This document shows positions 1 to 11,729 of a stretch of DNA of 64,000 nt, piece after piece; position 1 is the first letter of the stretch; the number at the start of each line of letters is the position of its first letter. Source of the stretch: Stomorhina lunata (taxonomy: Eukaryota; Arthropoda; Insecta; Diptera; Rhiniidae); NCBI GenBank assembly GCA_933228675.1, contig OW121741.1, forward strand, positions 77,154,387 to 77,218,386, written 5' to 3'. Below the pieces are notes generated by a model. That model did no database searches. It worked only from the letters and a program-made list of their open reading frames with translations, and had not been told where the DNA came from. The position numbers were made by a program, and so were the translations under genes.

Positions 1-720
1 ATCAACTTTAAAACCTTCGCCGGCTTATCCGCAACATCTTCGCTAAAGAGCATAACACAATCAAATTCACAGTTTACTATTCTATAAAGAACATACATAC
101 AGACAAACATTCATTTGTTTAAAATAAAACTAATTTTTCCCCCTTTTTATTCCCTGATTTCCAAAAGTTCCATATGTATATTTGGTACTTTTTTGGTGCC
201 AATTAAATTCGGTACATTTTTTTAAAACGCATTTAACATAATGTATAATGTTCCTATTCATATTACTTTGGAGATGTTAAGTTATCATTTTATCCCTTTT
301 TTACCCATTTTGGCTCCAAAATCAAAAAAGTACCAAATACGTGTTTCATGTTTTTTTTACATCTATTGATTGCAGTACCAAGTTTCTTTCTATATTCTTT
401 AGTTTAAAATATAAGAGTGGGTTAAAAAGGTGCCAAAAAAACTATTTTCACCCTTTTTTACCCCCTATCGGACATAGTTTCAAAAAAGTACCAAACACCT
501 GTCCGCTTATTTTCAAAGCTGTTTAAAACGTAATTTTAATTTTGTTTCTATACCTATTACTTTAGGAGACATAGCGTTTTCGATTTTTTCCCCTTTTTAC
601 CCGTTTTTACCCTCTTAGAGGTAAAAGTTCCAAAAGTCCCTTCTTCTTCGACCTATACATCAAAAAAGATACCCACTGTCCAAATTTTATCAAAATCGTT
701 AGAGCCGTTTTCGAGATAGC

Positions 721-761
<41 letters not shown>

Positions 762-779
762 TATTGCTCGTTTAAGAAT
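1..779 (+). mobile_element. Family C element, 3' part (copy C1)
   Basis: Nearly the same sequence recurs at 16,008-16,790, with only scattered substitutions. It holds stretches of GTACCAAA/GGGTAAAA-type sequence, then a (TA)n run at 726-757, then a conserved tail CTCGTTTAAGAATA followed by short ATAAG-type repeats. The 5' part lies beyond the window edge. It is non-coding in all frames; the frame at 341-526 is repeat sequence. The simple-repeat tail could suit a retroposon, but the 5' hairpin and internal tandem repeats of copy C2 fit a DINE-type element better. The superfamily is unassigned. Confidence 0.75.
726..757. repeat. (TA)n microsatellite
   Basis: Uninterrupted TA dinucleotides, about 16 units. 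The same tract occupies the same place in copy C2 (16,737-16,767) and in a C-tail fragment near 54,328-54,390, so it belongs to the element. Confidence 0.95.
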
Positions 780-1930
780 ATAAGATAAGATAAGATATAC
801 TGAATGTACCTACAAATCTTTTTGATGGTAGATATAAAAAGGGGATGTTATATATAATATATAAGAACAATAGCCAAATGTTGACCGATTGTTACAAAAT
901 TTTATATATTAGCTAGTATTAGTATAAAGTTGCAAAATTTAGTGCCCATACCTGACATAGTTTATAATTTAATAGCTTTTAACTGGTGTTTGTGGCATTT
1001 TAGTGGTTACCGGGAGCGGTTTTTATATGAAGTCTATGGTCAAAAATGGACCGATTCCTACAAAATTTGACATACTGACTGGAAGTTGCATAAAACTTCT
1101 CTGTTTTAAATTTATTAGTCATAGATTTTACAATTTTATTCAATTTATCAGCATAAATGTGATTCCCGGGGCAGGGTTATATGGAAGCTCTAACTAAATG
1201 TGAACCGATTTTACCCAACATATCGAAAATACTTTTGCTAAGTTTTGTCTCTTTAGCTTTTGTAGTTAAGGAACTATCGCGCTTTTCTCTGATGGAAAGA
1301 CGGACATAAACTGTATTTTCTTTTTGTATTTTTGTGTTTCCATAAGTTTTTTATATGGGAGCTATGGTCAAATAGTAACCGATTGAAACAAAATTTTTCA
1401 CACTGACTCGCACTCACATAAGACTTCTTTTTGTAAAATTTTGTTGCTGTAGCCCTTTTCGTTAAGGCGCTATCGCGCTTTTCTCTGACGGAAAGACGGA
1501 CATAAACTCCCTTTTCTTCTTGTATTTTTGTGTTTCCGTAAGTTTTTTATATGGAAGCTATGGTCAAATGGTGACCGATTGTGACACACTGCTTGGCATT
1601 GACATGAGACCTCCTCGTGCTAAATCTAGTGATTATATCTGATGTAGTTTTAGATTTATTGGCATTTAGGTGTATTTTAGGTGACATTTTGGCTGTTTCC
1701 GTAAGATGTTTGTATGGGAGCTATGACTAAATGTGAACCGATTTTGATGAAATTTTATATGCTGCCTTGGGCTTATGCAAAACTTTTATACACCAAATTT
1801 GATCATCATAACTATTATAGTTTGTTATTTATTAGCAAATAAGCGATTAGCGTAGGCTAGGTTATACGGGAGCTATTGTCAAATGTTAACCGATTTTGAC
1901 TAATTTCATTATCTTTAGATTTATGAGCGT
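780..1930 (+). mobile_element. Family B element, 5'-truncated (copy B1), fused to an A tail
   Basis: Matches the interior of B copies at 39.1, 44.1 and 52.0 kb, including TTTTTGATGGTAGATATAAA at the left and repeated TATGGGAGCTATGGTCAAAT modules. It contains GACGGACATAAAC proto-microsatellite motifs. The B 5' hairpin and B 3' terminus are absent. At about 1,890-1,950 it passes into family A sequence at a shared module. The frame at 1,003-1,197 recurs with changes at 39,611-39,805 and is repeat sequence. Confidence 0.75.
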
Positions 1931-2424
1931 TTTAGTGATTTTTTGTGTCATTTAGTGCGTTTTTAAAGAAGAGTTTGTATGGGAGCTATGGTCAAATGTG
2001 GACCGATTTCAACAGTGATTTACATAAGCAGTATCTGTTTTAAATTTCATGAAAAAATATTGATATTTGTGGCCAATATATCAATTCCGGGAAGTGGGAC
2101 CTATGGGAGGTACCATAAATAATGGACCGATTTTGACCAATTTCAATAGCCATGGTCCCATTGTCAAAAAAAACTATCTATGCCAAATTTCATCAAATTA
2201 TCTTTAGAATTGCGACCTGTAGTTTGATTACAAGGTTTACATGGGGGTCCAGCCAGCCAGACGGACGGACGGACGGATGGACTGACATCGCTAAATCGAC
2301 TCAGAAAGTGGTTCTAAGCCTATAGATATACTAAAAGGTGGGTCTAAGACAAATATTTCTTTGCGTTACATACATCAGCACAAACTTATAATACCCTTTC
2401 CACCTATGGTGGTGAAGGGTATAC
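1931..2424 (+). mobile_element. Family A element, 3' part (copy A1)
   Basis: Contains the A hallmarks: GGGAAGTGGGACCTATGGGA, a GACGGACGGAC tract near 2,260, ATCGCTAAATCGACTCAGAA, and the closing subterminal repeat GGTGGTGAAGGGTAT. Its upstream part is B1, so the pair is one chimeric element. Confidence 0.8.
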
Positions 2425-4596
2425 AAAAACTATGTAAATTAAATTATATTTTAATAAATTTCAACTATTTAGTACTTATAGGTCTTTAGATGATAAAGAA
2501 TATCTTACTTTATAATTTATGTATTCTTTTGCTGCATATCCTTAGGCGTGTTGAAAAGGGCACGAATTTTCTGGGGCAAATTGTATTAACTTAAAAACTG
2601 CTGCATGGATTTCAAGTTTTTATCACTCTAAATAAAGGTTATTTAGTTGTCTTCTACATCTTATTATTGGTTTTGCAAAAAACATATCTTTATTGGTTGA
2701 AATTTACCAAAAACTGAAAAAACTCCCATTTTCCCCCATACAAATGGATCCTAGAAATAAATGTAATGTGAGCCACTTTAGGACATTGACCTAGGAAGAC
2801 TAAATTTTATTCTGATTACCTTAGGGTGTAGAGCATCGATTTTTAACCCAGGCGTATCGAATTTCAATAAAAGTTGTTTTTCGCTCCACCCTAATGTATC
2901 ATGTCACTGCACAAAGGAGGCGTATGATGAACATAATTGATTTAACACATCAATCATACGCTCCATTTAACTAATTATGCTTGTATATATATTATCAAAG
3001 ATTTAAAATTATTTAATTAATTTTAGTTATATAAAGGCAACATATTTATTAGCTTTTAATGATATCAATTTGTCAACTGTCCGCAGTTCCAAAGAAAAAC
3101 TTGACCTAAATTATTTGAATAAATGACAGTTGTGATGAATTTTAATGTGTATTCTTGTAGTCATATTATGTTGCAAGAGCGAAAAGCAGGTGAAACGAAG
3201 TAAAAAATATGTTGAACAAAACTAGACTAAGACCAATCAGGCCATCATCATCGTAAGGTCTGATGTGTCAGCGATAATGACTTTAATGAAAAATTAGCAA
3301 TAAAATGTGGAAATTTATTGCAACAAACAGGCAGGTGTTGACGTTTTGGAAAAGAAAACAAGACAAGCAGGTGCAAATAATTATAATTAAAAAAAATATT
3401 TATGAAGGATAATATGGTTTTAAAAACATACACTTTTTTTAAATAGAGCGGCTGTAGTTTTACATTTTTAGTAGAATTTTTAACATTGAAGTTTATTTTG
3501 AATAAATTTTCTTTATATTAAATTGAAAACTATTTCCTTTTTTAGAAAATTGTTGAGTGTTGAGAAAATTTGTATTTCTTGTTTTTTTTTATTCTTTAAA
3601 TATTTCATAAATTTCTAGGTTTTATTTTCATTTAAACATTTTCCATTTTTCTCATAATTTCTTTTTTCGTTTTAGTGATTTTTTCCACATTTAGGAATAT
3701 TCCATTTCAGCTGCATGCGAAGTTTCTTTTTTGTACTAAAAACTTCATTAAATATTTAATTTTTTAACACTTTCTTTTTCACTTTCGAGTATTTACCAAC
3801 TTCCCCTCACAATTTACATTTTTTATTCATTTGACTACAAAACAGGAAATTATTCCATTTTTTTTAATATTTCGCATAAAATTAATTTTTATGAATTCAT
3901 TTATACTTTTTTGTTTGAGCCTTTTTTAGAACTCTATGAATTTTTATTACTTTTTATGAATTTTTTTCTTTCTTTATTAAAGGGTTTCACGATTTATTCA
4001 TAATTTTTGTTACAAACGCGTTTCGCGTAGTTTTTTTTCTTAAAAAATTTGAATAAAAAAACAGTTTTAATAAAATTTATTTTGTGTGTGCTTTTTTTTA
4101 CTTTAAATGTTTTACGATCTACGTTTCATTTAACAATGAAGTGAAATTTCACAAAAATTAACCATACAAGTCAATTTTCATAGACATCGAATACATAGAA
4201 CAAACGACGACACAAACAAACAAACAGTTTGACATAAAATATACACACAGACATGAACATTTACAGTAACTGAAGGGTAAAATATAAAGCTTTGAGGCCT
4301 TTGTTGTAACACAAAACCCCCTTTAATAATTCTACCTCACTTTTTTTGTGGTCACCTATAAGGCCAGGAGTTCAGGAGATATCAGGAAATCAAAAAAGCT
4401 CTACAAAATTCAGTGTTTTCGTTTTTCTTTTAACAAAAACTATATTGGCTCGGTTTTGCTCGGTGTTCCCATCACAATCACTTGAAAGGCGAAAGTCTCT
4501 TCTTTAGATTGCACGAAAAAAATTCACCGAAATTTACCGATCGTAGAACAAAGTTAAAAATTTTCTAAAAAAAGTCATGCATAATTAAAGCAAAAA
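2425..4596. other. AT-rich intergenic DNA, no gene seen
   Basis: No long frame, repeat family or splice-bounded exon is recognisable. It contains long T-rich stretches (3,500-4,130) and one short hairpin at 2,916-2,964. It may be intronic or intergenic. Confidence 0.6.
2916..2964. repeat. Short imperfect hairpin
   Basis: GGAGGCGTATGAT at 2,916 pairs with ATCATACGCTCC ending at 2,964, with one bulged G and a loop of about 24 bases. It is too short and isolated to call a microRNA precursor. Confidence 0.4.
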
Positions 4597-5363
4597 ACAA
4601 GTAAGACAGTGCTATAGTCGGTCAAACCCGACCATACGATACCCTTCACCACTTAGGTCAAAGGTGTACTTTATTCTGTATAAAGACAAATATTTTCTAA
4701 ATTTTGTCATCATACATACATTTCCTCAAAACTTATATATTTAACCTGTTTTCGTCATTTGGACTTATATGAGAGCTAGGGTCAAATGTGGACCGATAAT
4801 CTCGAAATTTGGCAAATTAATTACAGTTGTTACAGAAATTATGTATATTCAAAATTTTCATTATTTTTAGATTTACGAGCGTTTTAGTGATTTTTTGCCT
4901 CATTTAGTGCGTTTTTAAAGAAAAGTTTGTATGGGAGCTATGGTCAAATGAGGACTGATTTCAACGAAATTTGGTACAGTGATTTTATTTTACATAAGCA
5001 GTATTTGATTTAAATTTCATGAAAAAATATTGACATTTGTGGCCAATATATCAATTCCGGGAAGTGGGACCTATGGGAGGTACCAGAAATAATGGACCTA
5101 TTTTGACCAATTTCAATAGCTATGGTCACATTATCAAAAAAATTATCTGTGCCAAATTTCAAATTATCAAATTATCTTTAGAATTGCGACCTGTAGTTTG
5201 ATTACAAGGTTTACATGGGGGTCCAGCCAGCCAGCCAGCCAGACGGACGGACAGGCATCGCTAAATCGACTCAGAAAGTGATTCTAAGCCTATTGGTATA
5301 CTAAAAGGTGGGTCTAAGACAAATATTTCTATGCGTTACATACATCAGCACAAACTTATAATA
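4597..5363 (+). mobile_element. Family A element (copy A2), 3' end lost
   Basis: Starts ACAAGTAAGACAG with the hairpin GTCGG-loop-CCGAC, then ATACCCTTCACCAC. The body has three GGGAGCTATGG-type modules and a GACGGACGGAC tract near 5,240. It stops at CACAAACTTATAAT, just before the closing subterminal repeat. Confidence 0.85.
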
Positions 5364-6185
5364 TAATTACGCATAAGTTAAGCAAAAAGTATTGCAGTCG
5401 TTTAGGCGTAACTTTTTTTTATCAAATTAAATTTAAGTATAAGTTCCGGAAGAGTCTTCTTATTTCAACCAAAACTAGTAGGGCTCTTTTTTGGATCAAC
5501 CAATAGATGTGTGCTGAGTTTCATCAAATTCTATAGAGAATTGCGGCTTATATTGAGAAGAAAATTAAGTGAAAAATGGGGTTCCAAAATAGGGGAGTGC
5601 GAATTTCATCACATTCTATTAAAAATTTCGGATTGTACATAAAAAAATAGGTGAAAAATAGCGGTCCAAAACAGGTTACCCAATGGGTGATCTAATTTCA
5701 ACTTAAGTTGATAGAGTTCTTTTTTGAATTAATAGACATTGTTTAAATTTTATTAAATTCTGTTGAGAATTGCGACTTGTACATTGAAAAGAAAAATTGG
5801 CAGGTACCATAAGGGGTGGTCTAATTTTAACAAAAGTTAGTATACCTCTGTTTTAAATTAATGAATAGACGTGTGTTGAATTTTACCAAATTTTATTTAG
5901 ATTTGCGACTTGAACATTGAGAAGAAAAATAGGTAAACAAATGGGGGCCCAAGGCAGGTACCCCAAGAAGTCTACGGATTTTGAAATTTTGTTGTATTTT
6001 TCTTATCTATATAAAACTGAACAATTATATACAATTTAATCATTAAAGGATTACTCATCCCTCCTTTTTTTTTGCACCTCGATGTATGAAGAAATGCCAC
6101 TGTGCGCCGTCGATGTAAAAGAAAAGAATTTGGATGTAAAACAAAAAGTTTTAATAAAACGACAATCTAACAACAGATGGGCCAA
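5364..6185 (+). mobile_element. Family E repeat with degenerate internal tandems
   Basis: About 130-bp degenerate units each contain a TAGA(T/C)GTGTGTTGA-like block and GAATTGCGACTTGTACATTG-like sequence (5,500-5,960). Parts of the right half recur at 41,097-41,179 and 42,920-43,040, where A elements interrupt the repeat, so it is dispersed. The frame at 6,082-6,297 starts in E and runs into A3, so it is not a gene. Confidence 0.6.
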
Positions 6186-6265
6186 TATAAAACTTTACCT
6201 CTCATATTTACTACCTTTCAGCTCTCTGCTATCTTCATTTCAAAGAAGGTTGGGTTACCTCGTTT

Positions 6266-6969
6266 TACCCTTCACCACCATAGGTCCCACCTTTTAGTAT
6301 ACTAAGAATCACTTTCTGAGTCGATTTAGCAATGTCCGTCCGTCTGGCTGGACGGCTGGCTGGACCCCCATGAAAACCTTGTAATCAAACTACAAGTCGC
6401 AATTCTAAAGATAAATTGATGAAATTTTTCACAGATTTTTTTTTGATAATGGGACCATGGCTATTGAAATTCTTCAAAATCGATACATTATTTATGGTAC
6501 CTCCCATAGATGCCACTTCCCGGAATTGATATATTGGTCACAAATATAAATATTTTTTCATGAAATTTAAAACAAATACTGCTTATGCAAACTAAAATCA
6601 CTGTACCAAATTTCGTTGAAATTGGTCCACATTTGACCATAGCTCCCGTACAAACTCTTCTTTAAAAACGCACTAAATGAGACAAAAATCACTAAAACGC
6701 TCGTAAATCTAAAGATGATGAGAATTTTAACTTTATTTTTTGCATACATAATTTTTGTAGCAACTGTAATCAATTTGCCAAATTTCAAATAAATTTCATT
6801 AGTCCAAATGACGGAAAGAGCTTAAATATAGAAGTTATGAGAAAATGTTTGTATGATGGCAAAAGTAAGCAAATATTTGTCTTTATAAAGGAAAAATAAC
6901 ACCTTTGACCTTAGTGGTGAAGGGTATCGTATGGTCGGGCTTGGCCGACTATAGCACTTTCTTACTTGT
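6266..6969 (-). mobile_element. Family A element (copy A3), near full length
   Basis: On the minus strand it runs from ACAAGTAAG at 6,969 to the closing subterminal repeat at 6,266. It carries the A modules and a short GACGGAC tract (GTCCGTCCGTCTGG near 6,337). Minus-strand frames here fall in the repeated modules and are not genes. Confidence 0.85.
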
Positions 6970-8949
6970 TTCTATAAAAAATAGGGCATAGTTTTTTCCA
7001 ACTCATTCGCATTTTAAAATCAATCAATCAATAAGGATAGCCCAATTTAGAACATATGTGCTTTTGTCCTCTTAGTATACCATTTAAGATAATCTAGGAT
7101 TTACTTTAAACTCCTCAGAAAAAAAGCTGTTTACTCGACTTGCAAAAGTAGCCATTCGGAAGACTTTGTGTCATTTAGGGCAAAAAATTAACTTCTTTTC
7201 GTTACTTAAAAACCAGCTAAATAGACAACACTCTTGGATGACCTACAGAAGAAGCTTATTTGCATCTAAACCAGAGCAACTAGAGGTTTTATTCATAATA
7301 ACACAACAGCACATTTTGCAACTTCAAAATCTTGACCGCCAAAATTTGAAAGCTTAAGATGGTAGAAAGCTCCTAGCTGGGGGTTTGAATTACACGGTGC
7401 AACAAATGAGCATCTTTTATAAAAACTTTGAAAACGACCTAGTGGGGGATATTGGCTTTGGTGAGGACATACCAAAATCATTTTCAAAGATTCCGAAAAA
7501 CTTGCATGATTTCGAGATATTCACAAAAAACAGTTTTCCGGTAGGTTGTAGAACTTTAGTTTCTCTAACTCACCTATTTGCAGAGCGATTTAAAAATTTT
7601 TAACAGTCTTGGAAAGTCCTGGAAGTTTTATATAGAAAAAAATAGCAATGTCTTACTCAAAACAGCAAAACTGCCAAAAAACGTAAAATTTCTCCATAGA
7701 AAAATTTTGATATCATAAATTTTTCTAAGTAAAATAAAAAATATTTGATTAAAAATTTATGAAGACATTTTAGTTTCATTGACGATTTTGCTACGTGATT
7801 TTATCTCAAGGCAAAATTTTTGATCTTATTAAGAGGTAAAAATTGCCGAAGAAAGAAAAGCAATATTTCGAACAATTCACGAGAGATAGACTTAAGAATG
7901 AGAACATGTTTTTTGAATACTCCAAGAATGAATTAAACAAATTGCTAATAATTCAAAATCCAGCTACTATTTTTCTTCCATCATTAAAAGCTTTCACATT
8001 TTTAAGTTTTTAGTGCTGCACTGTGTACCCTTCGGAAGCTTATTCCCATTTTGCTCACTACATTTCGTGCTATCTTGCTTTGACTTTAAAAGTAGCAAAC
8101 AGTTCTCTTGGAAGACCTACAGAAGAAGCTCTTCTCATGTCACACATTTTAAGATCATTCTAAGTAAAAAACTGTGAAATGGCAGAAATGTCAAGCAAAA
8201 CAAAATATTTTCATCTTTTTGGTTCTGTTTTTAAAGTAGCTAAATAAAGCTTCTAGTAAGTCCTACAAAGGGCTTCCTTAGAAATGAATAAATACATTAT
8301 TGTGTCATTCAAAACAAAGTTTTTTTTAAGATCAACTAGAAGTGCTACTTAATAAACTTCCTAGAATAAGCTCATCAGGAAGCTTGTATTCCCAGCTCAT
8401 ATATATATTATATAGTCTTATGTCAGCTCGCTTTCATGTTTACACCTATTAAAGGCTTCAAAAGAAAAGGCCTGGTTTATACCTTTTGGATAGTAACACA
8501 CATATACTTCGAAAAAAAAAGAAATTGGCATTAGTGTTGGAGTGTAGGTGTATTTTGGTTTAGAAAAATACTCATTTTTAAATGTTTCTTTATTTATGTA
8601 TTTTATTGTGTATAGAATTATTGTTGTTGTTTTTAATGCAGTGTAAGAGATATTTGAAAGAATTAAATCATAAATGGTTTGTAATTTTAATAAAGTTTTA
8701 ATCGTTGACTTACATATATAGGTCTTAACCAAAGTCATTTCAAATCATTAGAAATGCAAGAGTTATCCTTAAACATCGACTGAAAATATTTGTATCTATA
8801 AATACATCTAGACTTATAATTTCTAATTAAACAAAGGGCCTCTATAGGAATAATAAGAAATAGGGACTGCCCAACTCCCATTTGCGAACTTTATTTAATA
8901 CTTAAGACATCCAAGTCATATATTGTTGTAGTAATATTAAAATTGAAAA
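6970..8949. other. Intergenic DNA with a minor degenerate repeat
   Basis: No convincing gene. A TTGGAAGACCTACAGAAGAAG-type motif occurs near 7,230-7,255 and 8,110-8,135, with a looser copy near 8,250, suggesting an old degenerate repeat with short spaced units. The longest frame (8,418-8,738, minus, 106 codons) is AT-biased and has no recognisable domain. Confidence 0.5.
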
Positions 8950-9256
8950 GACAACGGTTACCCTTTTTACCGTATAGATCGATAATGAAGGGACTTCTGG
9001 AAATTTTGTCGTAAAGGGGGTAAAAAGGGGAAAGCATCAAAATCGTTATATCTCCTAAATTAATAGGTATAGAAACGAAATTACGTTTTGAACAGCTATG
9101 AAAATAAGCGGACAGGTGTTTGGTCCTTTTTGGAAACTATCCCCGATCGGGGGTAAAAGAGGGTGTAAATATTTGTTTTGTTACCTTTTTTAACCCACTT
9201 CTATCTTTTGAACCACAAAATATAGAAAGGAACTCTGTAATCAATAGATGTAAAAA
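8950..9256 (-). mobile_element. Family C fragment (C4), left piece
   Basis: This is the reverse complement of the C interior: CGGACAGGTGTTTGG, GGGGGTAAAA and CCTAAATTAATAGGTATAGA correspond to 470-610 of C1. It is split from its continuation at 10,027 by the A4 insertion. Confidence 0.75.
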
Positions 9257-10026
9257 ACAAGTAAGAAAGCGCTATAGTCGGTCTAGCCCGACCATACGAT
9301 ACCCTTCCCCACTAAGGTCAAAGGTGTTATTTTTCCTGTATAAAGACAAATATTTGCTAAATTTTGCCATCATACAAACATTTTCTTAAAACTTATATAT
9401 TTAAGCTGTTTCCGTCATTTGGACTTATATGAGAGCTAGGGTCAAATGTAGTCCGATTATCTCGAAATTTGGCAAATTGATTACAGTTGTTACGAAAATT
9501 ATGTATGCAAAAATAACTCAAAATGTACATTATCTTTAGATTTACGAGCGTTTTAGTGATTTTTTGTCTCATTTAGTGCGTTTTTAAAGAAGAGTTTGTA
9601 TGGGAGCTATGGTCAAATGGTACAGTGATTTATGTTTACATAAGCAGTATTTGTTTTAAATTTCATGAAAAAATATTGATATTTGTGGCCAATATATCAA
9701 TTCCGGGAAGTGGGACCTATGGGAGGTACCATAAATAATGGACCGATTTTGGCTAATTTCAATAGCCATGGTCCCATTATCAAAAAAATGATCAGTGCCA
9801 AATTTCATAAAATTATCTGTAGAATTGCTACCTGTAGTTTGATTACAAAGTTTACATGGGGGTCCAGCCAGTCAGACGGACGGACGGACATCGCTAAATC
9901 GACTCAGAAAGTGATTCTAAGCCTATTGGTATACTAAAAGGTGGATCTAAGACAAATATTTCTATGCGTTACATACATCAGCACAAACTTATAATACCCT
10001 TTCCACCTATGGTGGTGAAGGGTATA
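9257..10026 (+). mobile_element. Family A element (copy A4), full length
   Basis: A complete copy of about 770 bp from ACAAGTAAGAAAG to GGTGGTGAAGGGTATA. It has the 5' hairpin GTCGG-TCTAGC-CCGAC, the 5' subterminal ATACCCTTCCCCAC, its 3' inverse, the A modules, and GACGGACGGAC near 9,875. It interrupts a C fragment, so both insertion edges can be defined. No long target duplication is evident. Confidence 0.9.
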
Positions 10027-10440
10027 AATATTGAACACATATTTAGTACCTTTTTGATTTTGGACTGCAAAATGGGTAAAAAAGATAACTAAACATGTTA
10101 TAAATTAACATAAATAGAAACAAAGCGTTAACTGCGTTTTTATAAGATGTACCGAGTTTAACTAGTACTAAAGAAGTACCAATTATGCATGGAACTTTTT
10201 GAAATAAGGGGCTAAAAAGGAGAAAATATGGTAACGTTATAACATTTAAAGTAATAGGTATGGAAATAATGAACAAATGTGAGTACGAGTAATTGGTACT
10301 TTTTGAAAAAATGGCCAAGTAGAACCAAAATGAAATGAAAATGAACTTAGAAACAAAAAGCGTATCGCAATCGATAAAGAAAATTAAACTCCAACAAGGT
10401 TTGGTCAACCAGGTACTACTGGATTATGTATCGCAATAAT
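10027..10440 (-). mobile_element. Family C fragment (C4), right piece
   Basis: Continues 8,950-9,256 after A4: TTTAGTACCTTTTTGATTTT and following sequence match the reverse complement of C1 near 300-340, then become increasingly divergent. Confidence 0.65.
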
Positions 10441-11133
10441 ATGAAAAATATTGTCGGTGTCATGTAAAAAAGTCCTAAGTGACATATTTGTATTTCTGAG
10501 TTATTGACGATTTAACGACATCAGGAAAAATCTTTAATAGTTTTGATTTGAAAATTGATATTAGAATAAAATATGTATTAAAATGTATTAGCTTTAAAAT
10601 AAATGCAAAAAATTAGCCCAATTTAAATTATTAAAAATTTTGTATATAAAAAATGAAATGCATCATGGACATAGACTTTTTTGCACTAAAAAATATTCCA
10701 AATTATAAAAAGGTTCAGGTTGTACCGATTCCGATTTATTAAATACATCAAATTCTGGTGCCTTATTTCTGACGGTTTTGCATGCCTTCAAGCTTTGGTA
10801 CTAGTGATTGAACTCGTCTGGTATTGCTCCTAACATACAAAGGCTAAGTAGGTCTTTTATTTTCGATACTTATAGGAAAAATACTTTTATACCTTTTCAA
10901 TACTAACTTAAGTTACAAGAACACTTATAAAAGACATGGGATTCTTTTTTTACAAAGCATAAAATGTGACTTTTGGAAAACTTCTGCATCATTAACTCCA
11001 TTTCGCAAAAAAGTGGACATAGGACTCTTTTTGAAAAATACCGACGATATATCAATGTCAAATTTCGGAAAAAACAAACAAATTAGTTGCAGCAAAAAAA
11101 AAACGTGTCTCATGAAAGTAGCTTGAAGATTGT
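10441..11133. other. AT-rich intergenic DNA
   Basis: No repeat family, RNA gene or exon could be recognised on either strand. Confidence 0.5.
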
Positions 11134-11336
11134 TATACCCTCCACCACCATAGGTGTAAAGAGTATTACAAGTTTCTGCTGAAATATTGATCTTTAACCC
11201 ACCTTCAAGTATACCAATAGACTTTGAATCACTTTCCGAGTCGATTTAACGATGTCAGTCCTGGCTGGACCCCCACGTAAACTTTGTTATCAAAGTATAG
11301 TTCAGAATTCTAAAGATAATGTGATGAAATTTGGAA
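11134..11336 (-). mobile_element. Family A 3' fragment (copy A5)
   Basis: Contains TATACCCTCCACCACCATAGG, GAGTCGATTTAACGATGTC and GGCTGGACCCCCACGTAAAC in A order on the minus strand. It breaks off at GATGAAATTTGG, where the AT-rich repeat at 11,340 begins. Confidence 0.75.
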
Positions 11337-11339
11337 ATT

Positions 11340-11729
11340 TAGTCGGCAGAGTTGCCATTTTTTTTATACTTTTAACTAAAGTGGATAGTTTTTTCAATGT
11401 GTAGTTTTAACGTTTTAAAAAGAAAAAGATTTATTTTTTTAAATATTTTTATAAAACATATTTTTTTCTATATTTCTCTATTTTTTTTTATCAAAAATCT
11501 TTTTATATTTTTTTATTAAAAATTTTTTTACCAAAAATTTTTCTAGAGAAAAATTTTTTATCAAAAATTTTTCCATAAAACAATTTTTTATCAAAAATTT
11601 TTCTATAGGAAATTTTTGTATCAAAAATTGTTCTATACAAAATTTTCAGCTGTTAATGCTAATATACACTTTTTGCTACCTTAAGTGGATCATAATCACG
11701 GGTCGGCGCAAAGAGAACAGAACAAAAAA
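11340..11729 (+). repeat. First copy of a 390-bp direct repeat
   Basis: TAGTCGGCAGAGTTGCC starts at 11,340 and recurs at 11,730, followed by the same TTTTATACTTTTAACTAAA and TTCAATGTGTAGTTTTAACG. Its second half contains degenerate TATCAAAAATTTTTCTATAG units. The second copy forms the left arm of the palindrome. Confidence 0.8.

Noticed and set aside
2916..2964. MicroRNA precursor
   Set aside because: The stem is only about 12 pairs and there is no conserved arm evidence.
8418..8738. 106-codon minus-strand frame
   Set aside because: Low-complexity Ile/Thr/Lys/Tyr composition and no recognised motif.
10043..10408. 121-codon minus-strand frame
   Set aside because: It falls in the reversed C fragment and is composed of repeat sequence.
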